DNA of 64,000 nt from AV40 sp963817335 (lineage in GTDB: Bacteria > Verrucomicrobiota > Verrucomicrobiia > Chthoniobacterales > UBA10450), in the NCBI GenBank assembly GCA_963817335.1, contig CAWFNX010000005.1:372001-436000 (forward strand), in the 5' to 3' direction. A program made the translations under genes and the position numbers. How positions within the stretch are numbered: the first letter of the stretch is position 1; each line of letters begins with the position of its first letter. The notes beneath the pieces were generated by a model. That model was not told the origin of the DNA. It saw nothing but the letters and a program-made list of their open reading frames with translations, and did not search any database. Shown here piece after piece: positions 42,261-51,464 of this stretch.

Positions 42261-44768
42261 TTGCCTCTTACCCTGCCGCTGTGTAAAATCAGCCCCATTC
42301 CGGATCAAGTTTCCGCTCAAATCCCTGTCGTCCCCGATCACGAACTGCTGCGCGTGATCGGTCGCGGCGCTTATGGGGAGATCTGGATAGCGCGCACCGT
42401 GACCGGTGGGTTGCGCGCGGTCAAAATTGTTTATCGCAGCACCTTCGAGAGCGAGCGCGCGTTCCTGAGAGAATTCGAAGGAATGTCGGCGTTCGAGCCG
42501 ATCTCGCGTGAACACGCCGGCTTCGTCGACATTCTCCACGTCGGTCGCACGGCCGAACATCTCTACTACAGCATGGAGCTGGCGGACGATCATCTCGCCG
42601 GACGCAAAATCGACCTCGTTCACTATGAGCCGCGCACGTTGAAAAGTGATCTGGCGCGGCACAACCGTTTGTCAGCTGCTGAATCGATCCAGCTTGGGCT
42701 TTCATTGACCGAAGCGCTCCAGGCCCTGCACGCGCATGGCCTGACTCATCGCGACATCAAGCCATCCAATATCATTTTCATCGACGGTGTTCCGAAACTT
42801 GCGGACATCGGATTGGTCGCGGCCAGCGGCCAACAATCGTTTGTCGGCACGGAAGGTTATGTCCCGCCGGAAGGCCCTGGGACAGCGCAGTCCGACATCT
42901 TCAGCCTGGGCAAACTTCTCTACGAAGTCAGCACCGGGAAAGATCGGCTCGATTTTCCGGAAATCGATTCGCAATTAAGTCAGCGCCCGGATCGCGAGCA
43001 GCTTTTGCAACTCAACGACGTCCTGGTGAAGGCCTGCGCCCACGATCCGAAGAAGCGTTATCGCGCGGCCGCCGAAATGCATCGCGATTTGACCGCTCTC
43101 GACAACGGTCAGTCGCCGGCCGGACGAAAGTTCCCGTGGAAAATTCTGGCCGCAATGGCGTTGGTCCTCACGGTCGGCGCCTTGTCGTTTTGGTTTTACT
43201 CACAGGGCAGCGGATCAAACACCGAGATGCATTTGAAACGAACCATCCGGACCGATCCTCCGGGCGCGCTGGTGATTTTGGGCGATCACGCCGAAAAAAG
43301 TCCGGCCACGTTCGAAGATTTGGATCAACGGAAATACCGGCTGCGGATCATGAGTCCCGGTTACGATCCGGTCGAAACTACAATCGACCTCGGGGCAACA
43401 CGCTCGCCGCAACCTTCAGAGTTTCATCTCGTGCGCAGTAAGGGTGTGATTGACTTGCAATCGGAACCGGCAGGCGCGCAGTTTTCCCTTCGCAGCGAAG
43501 GTGGCCAAACTGTGCGTAACGGTGTTACTCCTCAAATAATTGCCGATTTGCCGACCGGAAAATATTCGATCGAGATGCATCGGGGGAATTGGGAAATGCG
43601 CGACCAAATCGAGGTCGAGCGCGGGGAGACGGCGAAGAAATCTTTGGCGTTTGTTAGCGCGCCGATCAAAATCACCAGCGAGCCGAGCGGCGCCGAAATC
43701 GGTATCGATGGAACGGCGCGTGGTCGGACCCCGCTGGAAATTGAACTGCCGGCAACCACCCATCTGATCACGGCGCATGTCACCGGATGGCCTAACGAAG
43801 AACAAAGGATCGAGGTTGGCCCGCAGCAATCGAACGCGGCTCACTTTGTTTTCGCCAACGGCAGCGTGAAAATTACCAGCGCGCCTGGTGGCGCGAGCGT
43901 CCGAGCTAACGGCAAAGATCTGGGCCAAACGCCACTGGTGATCGAAGAAGTAAAGCCCGGCGACGTGAACTACGAATTGCGCTTGCCGGGTTACAATCCC
44001 ACTACCGTCACCGGCAAGGTTGATCCGCAGCAGCAAACATTTCTGGCCGCGCGGTTGGAGAAAAGCGTGGGTCCGACGCCGGACCAGCCATTTACGAACT
44101 CGTTAGGCATGAAATTCGTTCCGCTGGGGGAAATTCGGATTTCCGTCTGGGAAACGCGGGTGCAGGACTACGCGACATTTCTGCAGGCAACTGGCCGGCG
44201 CTACGAGCCCACCGATTTTCAACAGACTGCAAATCATCCGATCGTGAAGGTGAACTGGTTCGACGCGGTGGCATTCTGCAAATGGCTCACCGACAAAGAG
44301 CACGACGAGAACCTGATCGAGGAACGGCAGTCCTATCGATTGCCGACCGACAAGGAATGGAGCACAGCGGTTGGATTGCAGAACGAACCTGGCGGGACGC
44401 CCCAGGCGCGAGACGGTAAGATCAAAAACGAGTTTCCGTGGGGCAGGCAATGGCCGCCCCCGAGCGGGGCGGGGAACTATGGAATTCCGCAGAAGCGCGG
44501 CGCGACCTCTTCGGTAGGAAGCTTCAAGCCGAACCCGTTAGGCCTGTACGATCTCGGAGGCAACGTTTGGGAGTGGGTCGCCGACACCTACAAAGGTGGA
44601 ACCACCGCGACCGGTCGCGACTGGGGGGTCCTTCGCGGCGGTTCGTGGGCGACTACGAACCGGCTGGAGATGCAATCGTCGTATCGCAATGTCGTCGATC
44701 GAAACGAGCGCGACGTCATTTACGGATTTCGTTGCGTGCTTGCGGCCGAAGCAGCCGACAATCACTAG
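42261..44768 (+). CDS. Ser/Thr protein kinase with PEGA repeats and FGE-sulfatase domain
   Basis: The 835-residue protein has a cytosolic Hanks-type kinase (about 25-285): glycine loop GRGAYGE, Lys55, catalytic HRDIKPSN and DIG in place of DFG. One membrane helix follows (about 292-312). Outside the membrane are four PEGA beta domains (each with a PxGA-like SEPSGAEI or SAPGGASV motif), then a formylglycine-generating-enzyme/SUMF1 domain (NSLGMKFVPLG ... NVWEWVADTY ... GFRCVLAAE). The start is TTG at 42261; no ATG is available earlier. The stop abuts the convergent Nudix stop. The design suggests an envelope signal sensor that acts on the ECF sigma factor encoded just before it. Confidence 0.9.
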   Translation: MPLTLPLCKISPIPDQVSAQIPVVPDHELLRVIGRGAYGEIWIARTVTGGLRAVKIVYRSTFESERAFLREFEGMSAFEPISREHAGFVDILHVGRTAEHLYYSMELADDHLAGRKIDLVHYEPRTLKSDLARHNRLSAAESIQLGLSLTEALQALHAHGLTHRDIKPSNIIFIDGVPKLADIGLVAASGQQSFVGTEGYVPPEGPGTAQSDIFSLGKLLYEVSTGKDRLDFPEIDSQLSQRPDREQLLQLNDVLVKACAHDPKKRYRAAAEMHRDLTALDNGQSPAGRKFPWKILAAMALVLTVGALSFWFYSQGSGSNTEMHLKRTIRTDPPGALVILGDHAEKSPATFEDLDQRKYRLRIMSPGYDPVETTIDLGATRSPQPSEFHLVRSKGVIDLQSEPAGAQFSLRSEGGQTVRNGVTPQIIADLPTGKYSIEMHRGNWEMRDQIEVERGETAKKSLAFVSAPIKITSEPSGAEIGIDGTARGRTPLEIELPATTHLITAHVTGWPNEEQRIEVGPQQSNAAHFVFANGSVKITSAPGGASVRANGKDLGQTPLVIEEVKPGDVNYELRLPGYNPTTVTGKVDPQQQTFLAARLEKSVGPTPDQPFTNSLGMKFVPLGEIRISVWETRVQDYATFLQATGRRYEPTDFQQTANHPIVKVNWFDAVAFCKWLTDKEHDENLIEERQSYRLPTDKEWSTAVGLQNEPGGTPQARDGKIKNEFPWGRQWPPPSGAGNYGIPQKRGATSSVGSFKPNPLGLYDLGGNVWEWVADTYKGGTTATGRDWGVLRGGSWATTNRLEMQSSYRNVVDRNERDVIYGFRCVLAAEAADNH

Positions 44769-45239
44769 TCAGGTTGTCGTCAACGCGGCGCAAAGTCGGT
44801 CGAGAAACGGAATCTGTGCCGGCTTAAGTTTGCGCCGCGCGATTTCGTCCGAAAAAAATTCCGCGCGATCGACTTCGGGAAAATCCGCGAATTTTCCCGA
44901 GCGCGGCGGCCATTCGAGTTGGAATGTGTTCGAGTGCAATTCGAAGGACTCGGGGAGGTCGCCTTCGAACATCCAGCCGTGAACGGTCTTGCCGCCTTTT
45001 TGTTTGATCGAACCAATTGGAAGAAAATTTCCCGACGGTTTGATTCCGATTTCCTCCTCGAATTCAATTTGTGCGCGCGTTAGCAGGTCTTCTTCCGGCT
45101 GCACTTCGCCTTTCGGAATGCTCCACACCCCGTCGTCCTTGTTTTTCCAGAGCGGTCCGCCGGGATGCACGAGCAGAAATTCGAGCGAATCGGTGTTTCG
45201 CCGAAACATCAGCAGGCCCGCGCTAACGTTGGTGCGCAT
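44769..45239 (-). CDS. Nudix hydrolase
   Basis: The 156-residue protein is a Nudix-fold pyrophosphohydrolase acting on a nucleoside diphosphate derivative or related compound. The Nudix box fits GX5EX7REUXEEXGU (from GEVQPEE to EEEIGI) except that the conserved Arg before Glu is Ile. The ATG at 45239 starts MRTNVSAGLLMFRR, as in homologues; an upstream in-frame ATG at 45260 adds seven residues. The substrate is unknown. It converges on the kinase gene with no gap. Confidence 0.85.
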   Translation of the reverse strand: MRTNVSAGLLMFRRNTDSLEFLLVHPGGPLWKNKDDGVWSIPKGEVQPEEDLLTRAQIEFEEEIGIKPSGNFLPIGSIKQKGGKTVHGWMFEGDLPESFELHSNTFQLEWPPRSGKFADFPEVDRAEFFSDEIARRKLKPAQIPFLDRLCAALTTT

Positions 45240-45284
45240 TGAGGACACCCAACTCTTCAACCGCAGATTCGCGGTTGATGCAAA

Positions 45285-46202
45285 TCAACGGACGATGCCG
45301 AGCGCGTTAAGGGTCGCCGGATCGATGCCCGACGTGATGTTCATTCGATGGTCGGTTTGATAACGCGCGAGTGCGGCGCGAGTGAGCGGCCCCATCTTGC
45401 CGTCAATGGCATAGGTGTAATAGCCGCGGCGCTGCAGTTCGGCTTGAACACCGGCCACGATCTGCTCCGGCGCAACGTCGCCATAAATTGGCTCGTTGTA
45501 CTCATAATTAGAGTAAGGATCGTAGCCCCAGGCCGGATACCACCACCCGTCATACCAGCCCCACCAGCCCGAATCGAAAAAGATGATGGCCGCACAATGG
45601 TGTCTCCACCAATTGTGATCGTGATGATGGTGGTGGTTATTCGCGTTGAGCTGACGCGCTTGCGTTGTGGTCGAAACGCCTCCACCCCAATTGCGCAAGC
45701 GGGTTGAAGTTTGCGGATCGAGTTTGGTTTTGCTGATGGTGGCGATGCCGGAAGGCGAATGCAATTTGCCACTGCCTGGCGACGCGCCGGTATGAACCGC
45801 ATTCAAATTAGACGTTTTGGTTACGACACCAGCTCGGGATTGTGAACCCCGTTTGCCACTGCCTTGTTGTCCTCCGGTGCGCACGGTGTTCAGGTTCGAA
45901 CCCGTTGGTTGATGAATAGTAGAGTTACGCACTCCCGGATAGATCAGCGTCCGTTGACCGCTTCCAGTAACAGTCGTCATTGGGCGATAAGAAGTGGGGC
46001 CGGAGAGATTGTGCGGGAGGGCGCCTCCAACCGAATTATGCGGCACTCCGCCTCCGATGGGAGCCGTTACCGGCGCGCTTGCGCTGTGATGTACTGGAGC
46101 CGGCGGCGGCGCGGAATTTCCGTTATCCTTGGCGAACCCGTTGCCGCCGAATCCGATTAAAAAAATCGCGACCGCTGCTCCCGGTAAATCCTTCATGCCC
46201 AT
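45285..46202 (-). CDS. Exported protein with C-terminal peptidoglycan-binding-like domain
   Basis: The 305-residue protein has a signal-like N-terminus (MGMKDLPGAAVAIFLIGFGGNGFA) and a long low-complexity Ser/Gly/Thr/His region with Asn-rich parts and a HHHHHDHNWWRHH stretch, then a Trp/Tyr/Gly-rich part. The last 65 residues match the peptidoglycan_binding_1 fold (VQAELQRRGYYTYAIDGKMGPLTRAALARYQ). It is probably anchored at the cell wall. The function of the middle region is unknown; it is read apart from neighbours, 45 bases from the Nudix gene. Confidence 0.75.
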   Translation of the reverse strand: MGMKDLPGAAVAIFLIGFGGNGFAKDNGNSAPPPAPVHHSASAPVTAPIGGGVPHNSVGGALPHNLSGPTSYRPMTTVTGSGQRTLIYPGVRNSTIHQPTGSNLNTVRTGGQQGSGKRGSQSRAGVVTKTSNLNAVHTGASPGSGKLHSPSGIATISKTKLDPQTSTRLRNWGGGVSTTTQARQLNANNHHHHHDHNWWRHHCAAIIFFDSGWWGWYDGWWYPAWGYDPYSNYEYNEPIYGDVAPEQIVAGVQAELQRRGYYTYAIDGKMGPLTRAALARYQTDHRMNITSGIDPATLNALGIVR

Positions 46203-46228
46203 GACTTCAGCAATGGAACCATCTTACC

Positions 46229-46780
46229 TTAGTTTCGTTGCGGTCTTCTATTGTGATTTTGCTCGTCCAGCCGTCCCTGCTGATCGCCGCATTTTTGCAT
46301 CGTTTCAATCAATTTGCGGCGAGTGGTCTGGAGACGGTGCACCATGACCTGGCAGATCCGCTGGGAAAGGTCGTGCCCAAGGGTGATGTCTTCGTTGTAA
46401 TGCCGGCGCAAAACATCGCCATCGAAAAAGATCATAGTCGTGGGCTCTAGAGCGCGCGCATCGAAATGCCAGCGGTAAGGCGGGAACAGCCAGGACCAAC
46501 CCAGGGGCTCGCCGCCGCAGACGATGTCGGTCGCGAGCGGTCCATGTTCCATCACCGAGCCTTCCAACGCGATTCTTCCTGTCTCGACAAGGTAGAAACC
46601 GTGCGCTGGCTCGCCCGCCCGAAAAACTATTTCGTCCCGTGCGAACGTCTTTTTTACGGCGTGTCGCGCGAGAAGCTCGAGATGGTGCGCACTCATTCCG
46701 GAGAGAAACGGATGCGCCGCAATTTCCTTCCAAAGATCCGGCTTATTTTCAAGATCGTGGGACAGAGATTCAGTTTTCAT
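46229..46780 (-). CDS. Cyclic-nucleotide-binding-domain protein, no DNA-binding domain
   Basis: The 183-residue protein has a Crp/PKA-type cyclic-nucleotide-binding fold (about 25-140; VFRAGEPAHGFYLVETGRIAL, GEPLGWSW) with a C-terminal helical tail, but no helix-turn-helix is visible, so it is unlikely to be a transcription factor by itself. The phosphate-binding cassette lacks a clear conserved Arg. ATG at 46780 (MKTESLSHDLE) is chosen; ATG at 46789 is an alternative. It is divergent from the YbdK-type ligase. Confidence 0.75.
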   Translation of the reverse strand: MKTESLSHDLENKPDLWKEIAAHPFLSGMSAHHLELLARHAVKKTFARDEIVFRAGEPAHGFYLVETGRIALEGSVMEHGPLATDIVCGGEPLGWSWLFPPYRWHFDARALEPTTMIFFDGDVLRRHYNEDITLGHDLSQRICQVMVHRLQTTRRKLIETMQKCGDQQGRLDEQNHNRRPQRN

Positions 46781-46935
46781 ACATGACATGATTAGCCTGG
46801 AGGACGGGCATCGCTCGGCGCGTCTTGGCGAATGATAGGCGTTTTTTGCCACGTATAGTTGTTCACCACAAGAAATGGGTAGCGAATGCCAATTACGGCA
46901 GAGCGGCCGCGGATGACTGCCGCCAGACTGCATTC

Positions 46936-48183
46936 ATGAAGAAGCCAGACAGTTGCGTCGCAGTCCTTGGTCAACCTGTCCCTTCAGCTGAAGCCTGCCG
47001 GTGTAAGTCGGGGTTAATTCCAAACCCAACGCGAACGAAGGATCATATCTTCACCCTCGGAATCGAAGAGGAGTTTCAGATCATCGATCCGGAAACGCGC
47101 GAATTGCGTTCGCACATCCAGCAAATTCTCGCCGACGGCAAAGTCTTTCTGAAAGAACATGTGAAAGCTGAATTCCACCAGTCGGTCGTGGAATTGGGGA
47201 CCGAGATCTGCGCTGACATTCGCGCCGCGCGCGATCAGGTAATTGAGCTTCGGAGCGAACTGGCGACGATCGCTGCGATGGAAGGCCTCAAGATTGCCTC
47301 ATCCGGAACGCATCCCTTCTCGCACTGGATGGATCAATTGATCAGTCCCGACGAACGCTATGTGACGATTTTGAACGACATGCAGCAAATCGCTCGCGCA
47401 AATTTGATCTGGGGATTGCACGTCCATGTTGGAATTCCCGATCGCGAAGAAGCAATCGATGTGATGAATCAGGCGCGCTATTTTCTGCCGCATCTTTACG
47501 CGTTGTCGACCAACTCACCATTTTGGCTCGGCCAAAACACCGGTTTAAAAGCCTACCGTCAGATGATTTTTGAGCGTTTTCCGCGAACCGGGATTCCGGA
47601 CGCGTTCGAAAGCCTGTCCGAGTACGACGACTACCTCAAAATGCTCGTGTCAACGAATTGCATCGACAACGCGAAGAAGATCTGGTGGGACATTCGACTC
47701 CATCCATTTTTCAACACCATCGAGTTTCGGATTTGCGACGCGCAGTCGCGGGTCGATGATACAATCGCGCTGGCCGGGCTGATGCAGGCCATCGTAGTCA
47801 AATTGCACAAGCTTCGCGCCCAAAACGTGACCTTCCGAAGTTATCCGCGACGATTGATCGATGAAAACCGATGGCGTGCGGCCCGTTATGGCTTGGACGG
47901 CAAACTGATCGATTTTGGGCGCGGTTGCGAAATGGATGAACGTGAGCTGCTACATGAAATGCTCGAGTTCATTTCCACAGAGGTCGGCGAGCTCGGTCTC
48001 GAGAACGAAGTCGAGCATGTCGAGAGGATCATGCGCGAAGGAACCGGCGCGGATCGACAATTGCGAGCCTGGGAGCAAAGCGGCGGCAACTTGAAGGCCG
48101 TGGTCGACCACATCGTCAACGAAACCTACGAGGATCTAGTGTTCGATCACAACCGGCGAACTCGGGTCGTTGATGCAGCTTGA
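46936..48183 (+). CDS. YbdK-type carboxylate-amine ligase (GCS2 family)
   Basis: The 415-residue protein belongs to the glutamate-cysteine ligase 2 superfamily, with LGIEEEFQIIDPETRELR at the start of the core, AEFHQSVVELGTEIC, and LHVHVGIPDREEAI. YbdK has weak glutamate-cysteine ligase activity; true function is uncertain. An N-terminal extension of about 37 residues precedes the core from the ATG at 46936. The 3' end overlaps the convergent Sco gene by 48 bases. The 145-base divergent gap upstream has no clear promoter or operator that I can point to. Confidence 0.88.
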   Translation: MKKPDSCVAVLGQPVPSAEACRCKSGLIPNPTRTKDHIFTLGIEEEFQIIDPETRELRSHIQQILADGKVFLKEHVKAEFHQSVVELGTEICADIRAARDQVIELRSELATIAAMEGLKIASSGTHPFSHWMDQLISPDERYVTILNDMQQIARANLIWGLHVHVGIPDREEAIDVMNQARYFLPHLYALSTNSPFWLGQNTGLKAYRQMIFERFPRTGIPDAFESLSEYDDYLKMLVSTNCIDNAKKIWWDIRLHPFFNTIEFRICDAQSRVDDTIALAGLMQAIVVKLHKLRAQNVTFRSYPRRLIDENRWRAARYGLDGKLIDFGRGCEMDERELLHEMLEFISTEVGELGLENEVEHVERIMREGTGADRQLRAWEQSGGNLKAVVDHIVNETYEDLVFDHNRRTRVVDAA

Positions 48184-48849
48184 TCCCCGTAGCGATCTCA
48201 GCTGCGCCCAAGAATAGCAAAGAGTGACGCAAAGCAGCGATCCCGCGAAAAGTAAAAGTGAGTAAACCAATTGTGAGTGCTCGCCAATCCAGTCACTTCC
48301 ACCGCCGGCAACCTTTAGGGCAAGATCGACGTCCGCGCTGGAATAGTTTGTTCCATAAATCCACTTCGCGATCCGGAGTTTCGGATCGAGAAAGATGAGA
48401 ACGTTTGGGTGGGTAAATTCTGTTCCCGCCTTGCCGACTTGCAGGCCGATCGACTCAAGCAATGCGTTGATGCTCTTTTGTGACGCAGTTCCGACCGACC
48501 AATTCAGCGGAATATTCTGGCGCTCACGATATTTGACCAATGCCGCGGCATCATCGGTCGGATCGAATGAGAACAACAAGACTCGGAATTGTCTTTGATC
48601 GGCCGTCGAGTTCACCAATGCGTCTTTTAGACGGTCGACGTTTTGCCGGCACGGCCCCGGGCACCGGGTATAGACTGGCAACAGCAGCACTGGATAACCC
48701 GAAAGCTCGGTTAGAGTGCGCGCGCGACCCGTTTCGTCCACCCAGTTAATCGGAGCCACCGGCCGTCCCCGTTCCGGGGCAACGTCGACCACGTTTCCCC
48801 GCAAATGCGCGCTGAGGAAAAGAAAAACTAAAAGTGTGGACCGCGTCAT
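48136..48849 (-). CDS. Sco1/SenC-type copper chaperone
   Basis: Sco proteins deliver copper to the CuA site of cytochrome c oxidase subunit II. The 237-residue protein has a short signal sequence, the thioredoxin-like copper site RCPGPC and the third ligand His in FTHPNVLI, and a C-terminal membrane segment. It overlaps the oxidase subunit I gene by ATGA and is therefore the last gene of the respiratory operon, in keeping with a CuA-containing oxidase. Confidence 0.93.
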   Translation of the reverse strand: MTRSTLLVFLFLSAHLRGNVVDVAPERGRPVAPINWVDETGRARTLTELSGYPVLLLPVYTRCPGPCRQNVDRLKDALVNSTADQRQFRVLLFSFDPTDDAAALVKYRERQNIPLNWSVGTASQKSINALLESIGLQVGKAGTEFTHPNVLIFLDPKLRIAKWIYGTNYSSADVDLALKVAGGGSDWIGEHSQLVYSLLLFAGSLLCVTLCYSWAQLRSLRGSSCINDPSSPVVIEH

Positions 48850-50558
48850 GGTTTTGGCGCGGCCGTGATCGGCAACGGCCGGTCTGGTGTGTAGGGCGGC
48901 GCGCCCGGAAAATTACTTCGTAAGGTTTGCGCGATCGGTGGAGCGTAGGCGATCACGAGCAACAACACTGCTCCGGCCAGCCAGGGAGTGAAACTTTGGA
49001 CCGCGCGCACTTGCTCGTCGTGATACGGCTCCGACACAACGAGCTCGAGAGCGCCTTGCGTTGTCGATTTGCTGAAAAGCGTGGCAAAGAAAACGACGAA
49101 GAAAATCAGCGCAGCAATGGTCATGATCGTGCCGCCGATTGTTCCAAGATGTTTTGCAGCCTGCCAATCGGCGTGATAAAGCGGCGACTGCGGATTGGTG
49201 TAGGTGAGTCCCATGTTCGTGCGACGCGGCTCTCCGCCGGCTCCGCCGATGAACAAGCCGGTGGAGAAGATCATGATTCCAAGCGTCCAGATATAAGGCA
49301 CCCACACGTTCCATCGCGGCAGTTTGATTTGCTTGCCGGTAAGTTTCGCGACCAGAAAAAGCGTCATGCCGATGTAGGAAAGAAAAATGGGGCCGGCGAC
49401 GGTCTGGTGAAAGTGGGCAGGCAACCAGGATGTGTTGTGGACGACTGTATCGAGATTGTAGGACGCGTTGATGATTCCGGTGACGCCGCCAAAAATAAAA
49501 ATGAACAGGCCGCAGAAGAAGTAGCTGAAGAGCCAGCGGTCCTTGTCGATGTAAGGAAGTTTTTTCCACCAACCGAGCAAACCACGGCCTCCATTCGCTC
49601 GCGCGCCGAGCTCCATCGAAGCGGCCATCACAAACGCGGTCGCGAAACTTGGCACCGCCACCAGCATGGTGAAGAACGCGTGGACGAACTTCCAAGTGCT
49701 GCTGATTCCAGGTTCGGTGAATTGATGATGAATGCCGACCGGCGCCGAATAAAGCACCAGCCACATGAAAGTGAGCCGTCCGGCGAAATCGGAGAATAAT
49801 TTACCGCCCGCGAGCTTCGGCAACATCGTGTAGTACATGACGTAGGTCGGCAGCAGCCAGAAGTAGACGAGGGGATGTCCGAAAAACCAAAAAAGCATCC
49901 GAGCCAGCGGTACGTTGACCGTAGGAATCCAGCCCATGGACCACGGGATCAGTAGAAAAATAATTTCGATTGCGACCGGTAATGTCGCGATCAGCCAGAC
50001 GATGAACGCCGCAAAGATCCCGACGACTGCGAGTGGAACCTTTTCTCCGCGATGCTCACGTTTCCATACGAGGTAGACCGGCATCCAGTTAAAGAACGCG
50101 ATCCACGAACCGACAACGACGAGAGTGAGTCCGATATAAAACGCGGGATGCGCGCGTAGCGGCGGATAAAACGTGTAAAGCACGCTGGAGGTCCCTGAAA
50201 GAATCGCTGCAGCCGCGAGCAGCGTTCCGATAATCATCAGCGCGAACGAAAGCCAGGCGACTTTCATGTTTACTGGTCCGAGATAAAAACGAATCACCGC
50301 GTAACCAAACGCGACGGCAAAGAAAGTGGTGAACACGATTGCGTTGACCACACCGTGCAATGTGAGCCCTTGATAATATTCAAGGCCAAGAACCTTTCGG
50401 GTATGAATGTGACCAGCGCGGTAAAGCACCTGCATCATTCCGTGATAAATCCCGAGAATCAGTAGTGCGGTCGGAAAAATTAGCTCGATCAGGATCATCC
50501 GTTTCAATCCCGGTTCGATGTCGATCCTGCGTTCGTCAACCAGTTCCATCTCTGTCAT
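48846..50558 (-). CDS. Cytochrome c oxidase subunit I, B-type (ba3-like)
   Basis: The 570-residue subunit has about 13 membrane helices and houses heme and CuB. Ligands are visible: His in LTLHGVVNA, the CuB region GHPLVYFWLLP and HHQF, and the heme ligands in LPAHFHQTV. The HPLVY form (no Glu as in HPEVY of the A family) and the paired short subunit IIa point to the B-type (ba3) family. It reduces O2 to water while pumping protons. It overlaps coxII by ATGA and Sco by ATGA. Confidence 0.93.
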   Translation of the reverse strand: MTEMELVDERRIDIEPGLKRMILIELIFPTALLILGIYHGMMQVLYRAGHIHTRKVLGLEYYQGLTLHGVVNAIVFTTFFAVAFGYAVIRFYLGPVNMKVAWLSFALMIIGTLLAAAAILSGTSSVLYTFYPPLRAHPAFYIGLTLVVVGSWIAFFNWMPVYLVWKREHRGEKVPLAVVGIFAAFIVWLIATLPVAIEIIFLLIPWSMGWIPTVNVPLARMLFWFFGHPLVYFWLLPTYVMYYTMLPKLAGGKLFSDFAGRLTFMWLVLYSAPVGIHHQFTEPGISSTWKFVHAFFTMLVAVPSFATAFVMAASMELGARANGGRGLLGWWKKLPYIDKDRWLFSYFFCGLFIFIFGGVTGIINASYNLDTVVHNTSWLPAHFHQTVAGPIFLSYIGMTLFLVAKLTGKQIKLPRWNVWVPYIWTLGIMIFSTGLFIGGAGGEPRRTNMGLTYTNPQSPLYHADWQAAKHLGTIGGTIMTIAALIFFVVFFATLFSKSTTQGALELVVSEPYHDEQVRAVQSFTPWLAGAVLLLVIAYAPPIAQTLRSNFPGAPPYTPDRPLPITAAPKP

Positions 50559-51328
50559 TTCAGGTTCTCGAGATATTTAAGGATCATGTTGATCTCCTCG
50601 TCGGTTAACTCCGGTTTCGGCATTACATCGTCGAAGCCGTCCACAACTTTCGCGCTCGGATCGACGATCGATTCACGCAGGTACCCGTCATCCGCCGCGA
50701 TCATCGATCCATTCTTCAATTTGGTTTTGCGGCCGTACATGCCTTTGAACGTCGGTCCGATCCCTTCCGAGCCGTCAACCGAATGGCAAGTGAGGCAATC
50801 TTTCGCCTCGAGCAGCTTGTAGGCGGCATCGTTTATCCCGGTTTCGGGAGCCTCGGCCTTCTTAGGCATAAATGTCGCGGCATCGACCACTCGCAGGATT
50901 GCCGCCATTCGTTCGTGCCCGGTTCCGCAATATTCGTGACAGAGCAACTGATAGTTGTGCGGCCGGTCGAATTTTACCCGCGCATAATTTACCACGCCGG
51001 GGACCACCATCAGGTTCAGGTTCGTGCCTAACAGGATCAATCCGTGCGTGACGTCGGGCGTGCTCACATAAAAATCGACTGTCGATCCAGCCGGGACCGT
51101 GACCTCCTTTGGTTCGAAGTCCCACATTTTCGCCACGTAATGCACTTCGTAGTGATCGGCCGCGTGGGTGATCAATTCGCCTTTTTGGAACGGCTTAATG
51201 TCGGTCAGACAGGTTGGCAGGCCGACGTGAAACATATTGATCGCCAGCGCGGCCAGGCCGAACAGCACAAGCACGAACGCGACCGAGATGATAAGGATTC
51301 GCCGCTCAAGTCTTAAGGCAGGAGTCAT
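50555..51328 (-). CDS. Cytochrome c oxidase subunit II fused to cytochrome c
   Basis: The 257-residue protein has one N-terminal helix (about 10-32), the CuA cupredoxin domain with ligands His95, Cys130, Cys134, His138 and Met141 (CHEYCGTGHERM), then a C-terminal cytochrome c domain with heme motif CLTCH (178-182) and a methionine near its end (DVMPK). The fused cytochrome receives electrons directly, so an external cytochrome c may not be needed. It begins 1 base after the stop of the tiny subunit IIa gene and overlaps the subunit I gene by ATGA. Confidence 0.95.
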   Translation of the reverse strand: MTPALRLERRILIISVAFVLVLFGLAALAINMFHVGLPTCLTDIKPFQKGELITHAADHYEVHYVAKMWDFEPKEVTVPAGSTVDFYVSTPDVTHGLILLGTNLNLMVVPGVVNYARVKFDRPHNYQLLCHEYCGTGHERMAAILRVVDAATFMPKKAEAPETGINDAAYKLLEAKDCLTCHSVDGSEGIGPTFKGMYGRKTKLKNGSMIAADDGYLRESIVDPSAKVVDGFDDVMPKPELTDEEINMILKYLENLK

Positions 51329-51329
51329 T

Positions 51330-51464
51330 TCAGCTGCGCGCGATCATCACCCAGTAAATCACGCCCCAGAGAGCGGCGTAGAAGACCAGTAACAGCGCAA
51401 AGAAGAAAGCCGCGCCGCTCGGGAAGAACGCTTTGGCTGGTTCGGATTGGTCTTCCGGCGTCAT
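51330..51464 (-). CDS. Cytochrome c oxidase subunit IIa-like, 44 residues
   Basis: A 44-codon frame (TGA stop at 51330-51332) encodes MTPEDQSEPAKAFFPSG followed by one long hydrophobic helix ending in ARS. Single-helix subunit IIa is characteristic of ba3 oxidases. ATG at 51462-51464 overlaps the nonaheme cytochrome stop by four bases, and its stop is one base from the subunit II start, so both ends fit the operon exactly. Confidence 0.85.
   Translation of the reverse strand: MTPEDQSEPAKAFFPSGAAFFFALLLVFYAALWGVIYWVMIARS

Noticed and set aside
48136..48183. Overlap of Sco and YbdK-type genes as an annotation error
   Set aside because: Both C-termini read naturally in their frames and a 48-base tail overlap between convergent genes is plausible.
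48913..49799. Long frames on both strands overlapping oxidase subunit I
   Set aside because: They are alternate-frame shadows of a clear membrane protein gene, rich in Arg and His as expected from such frames.
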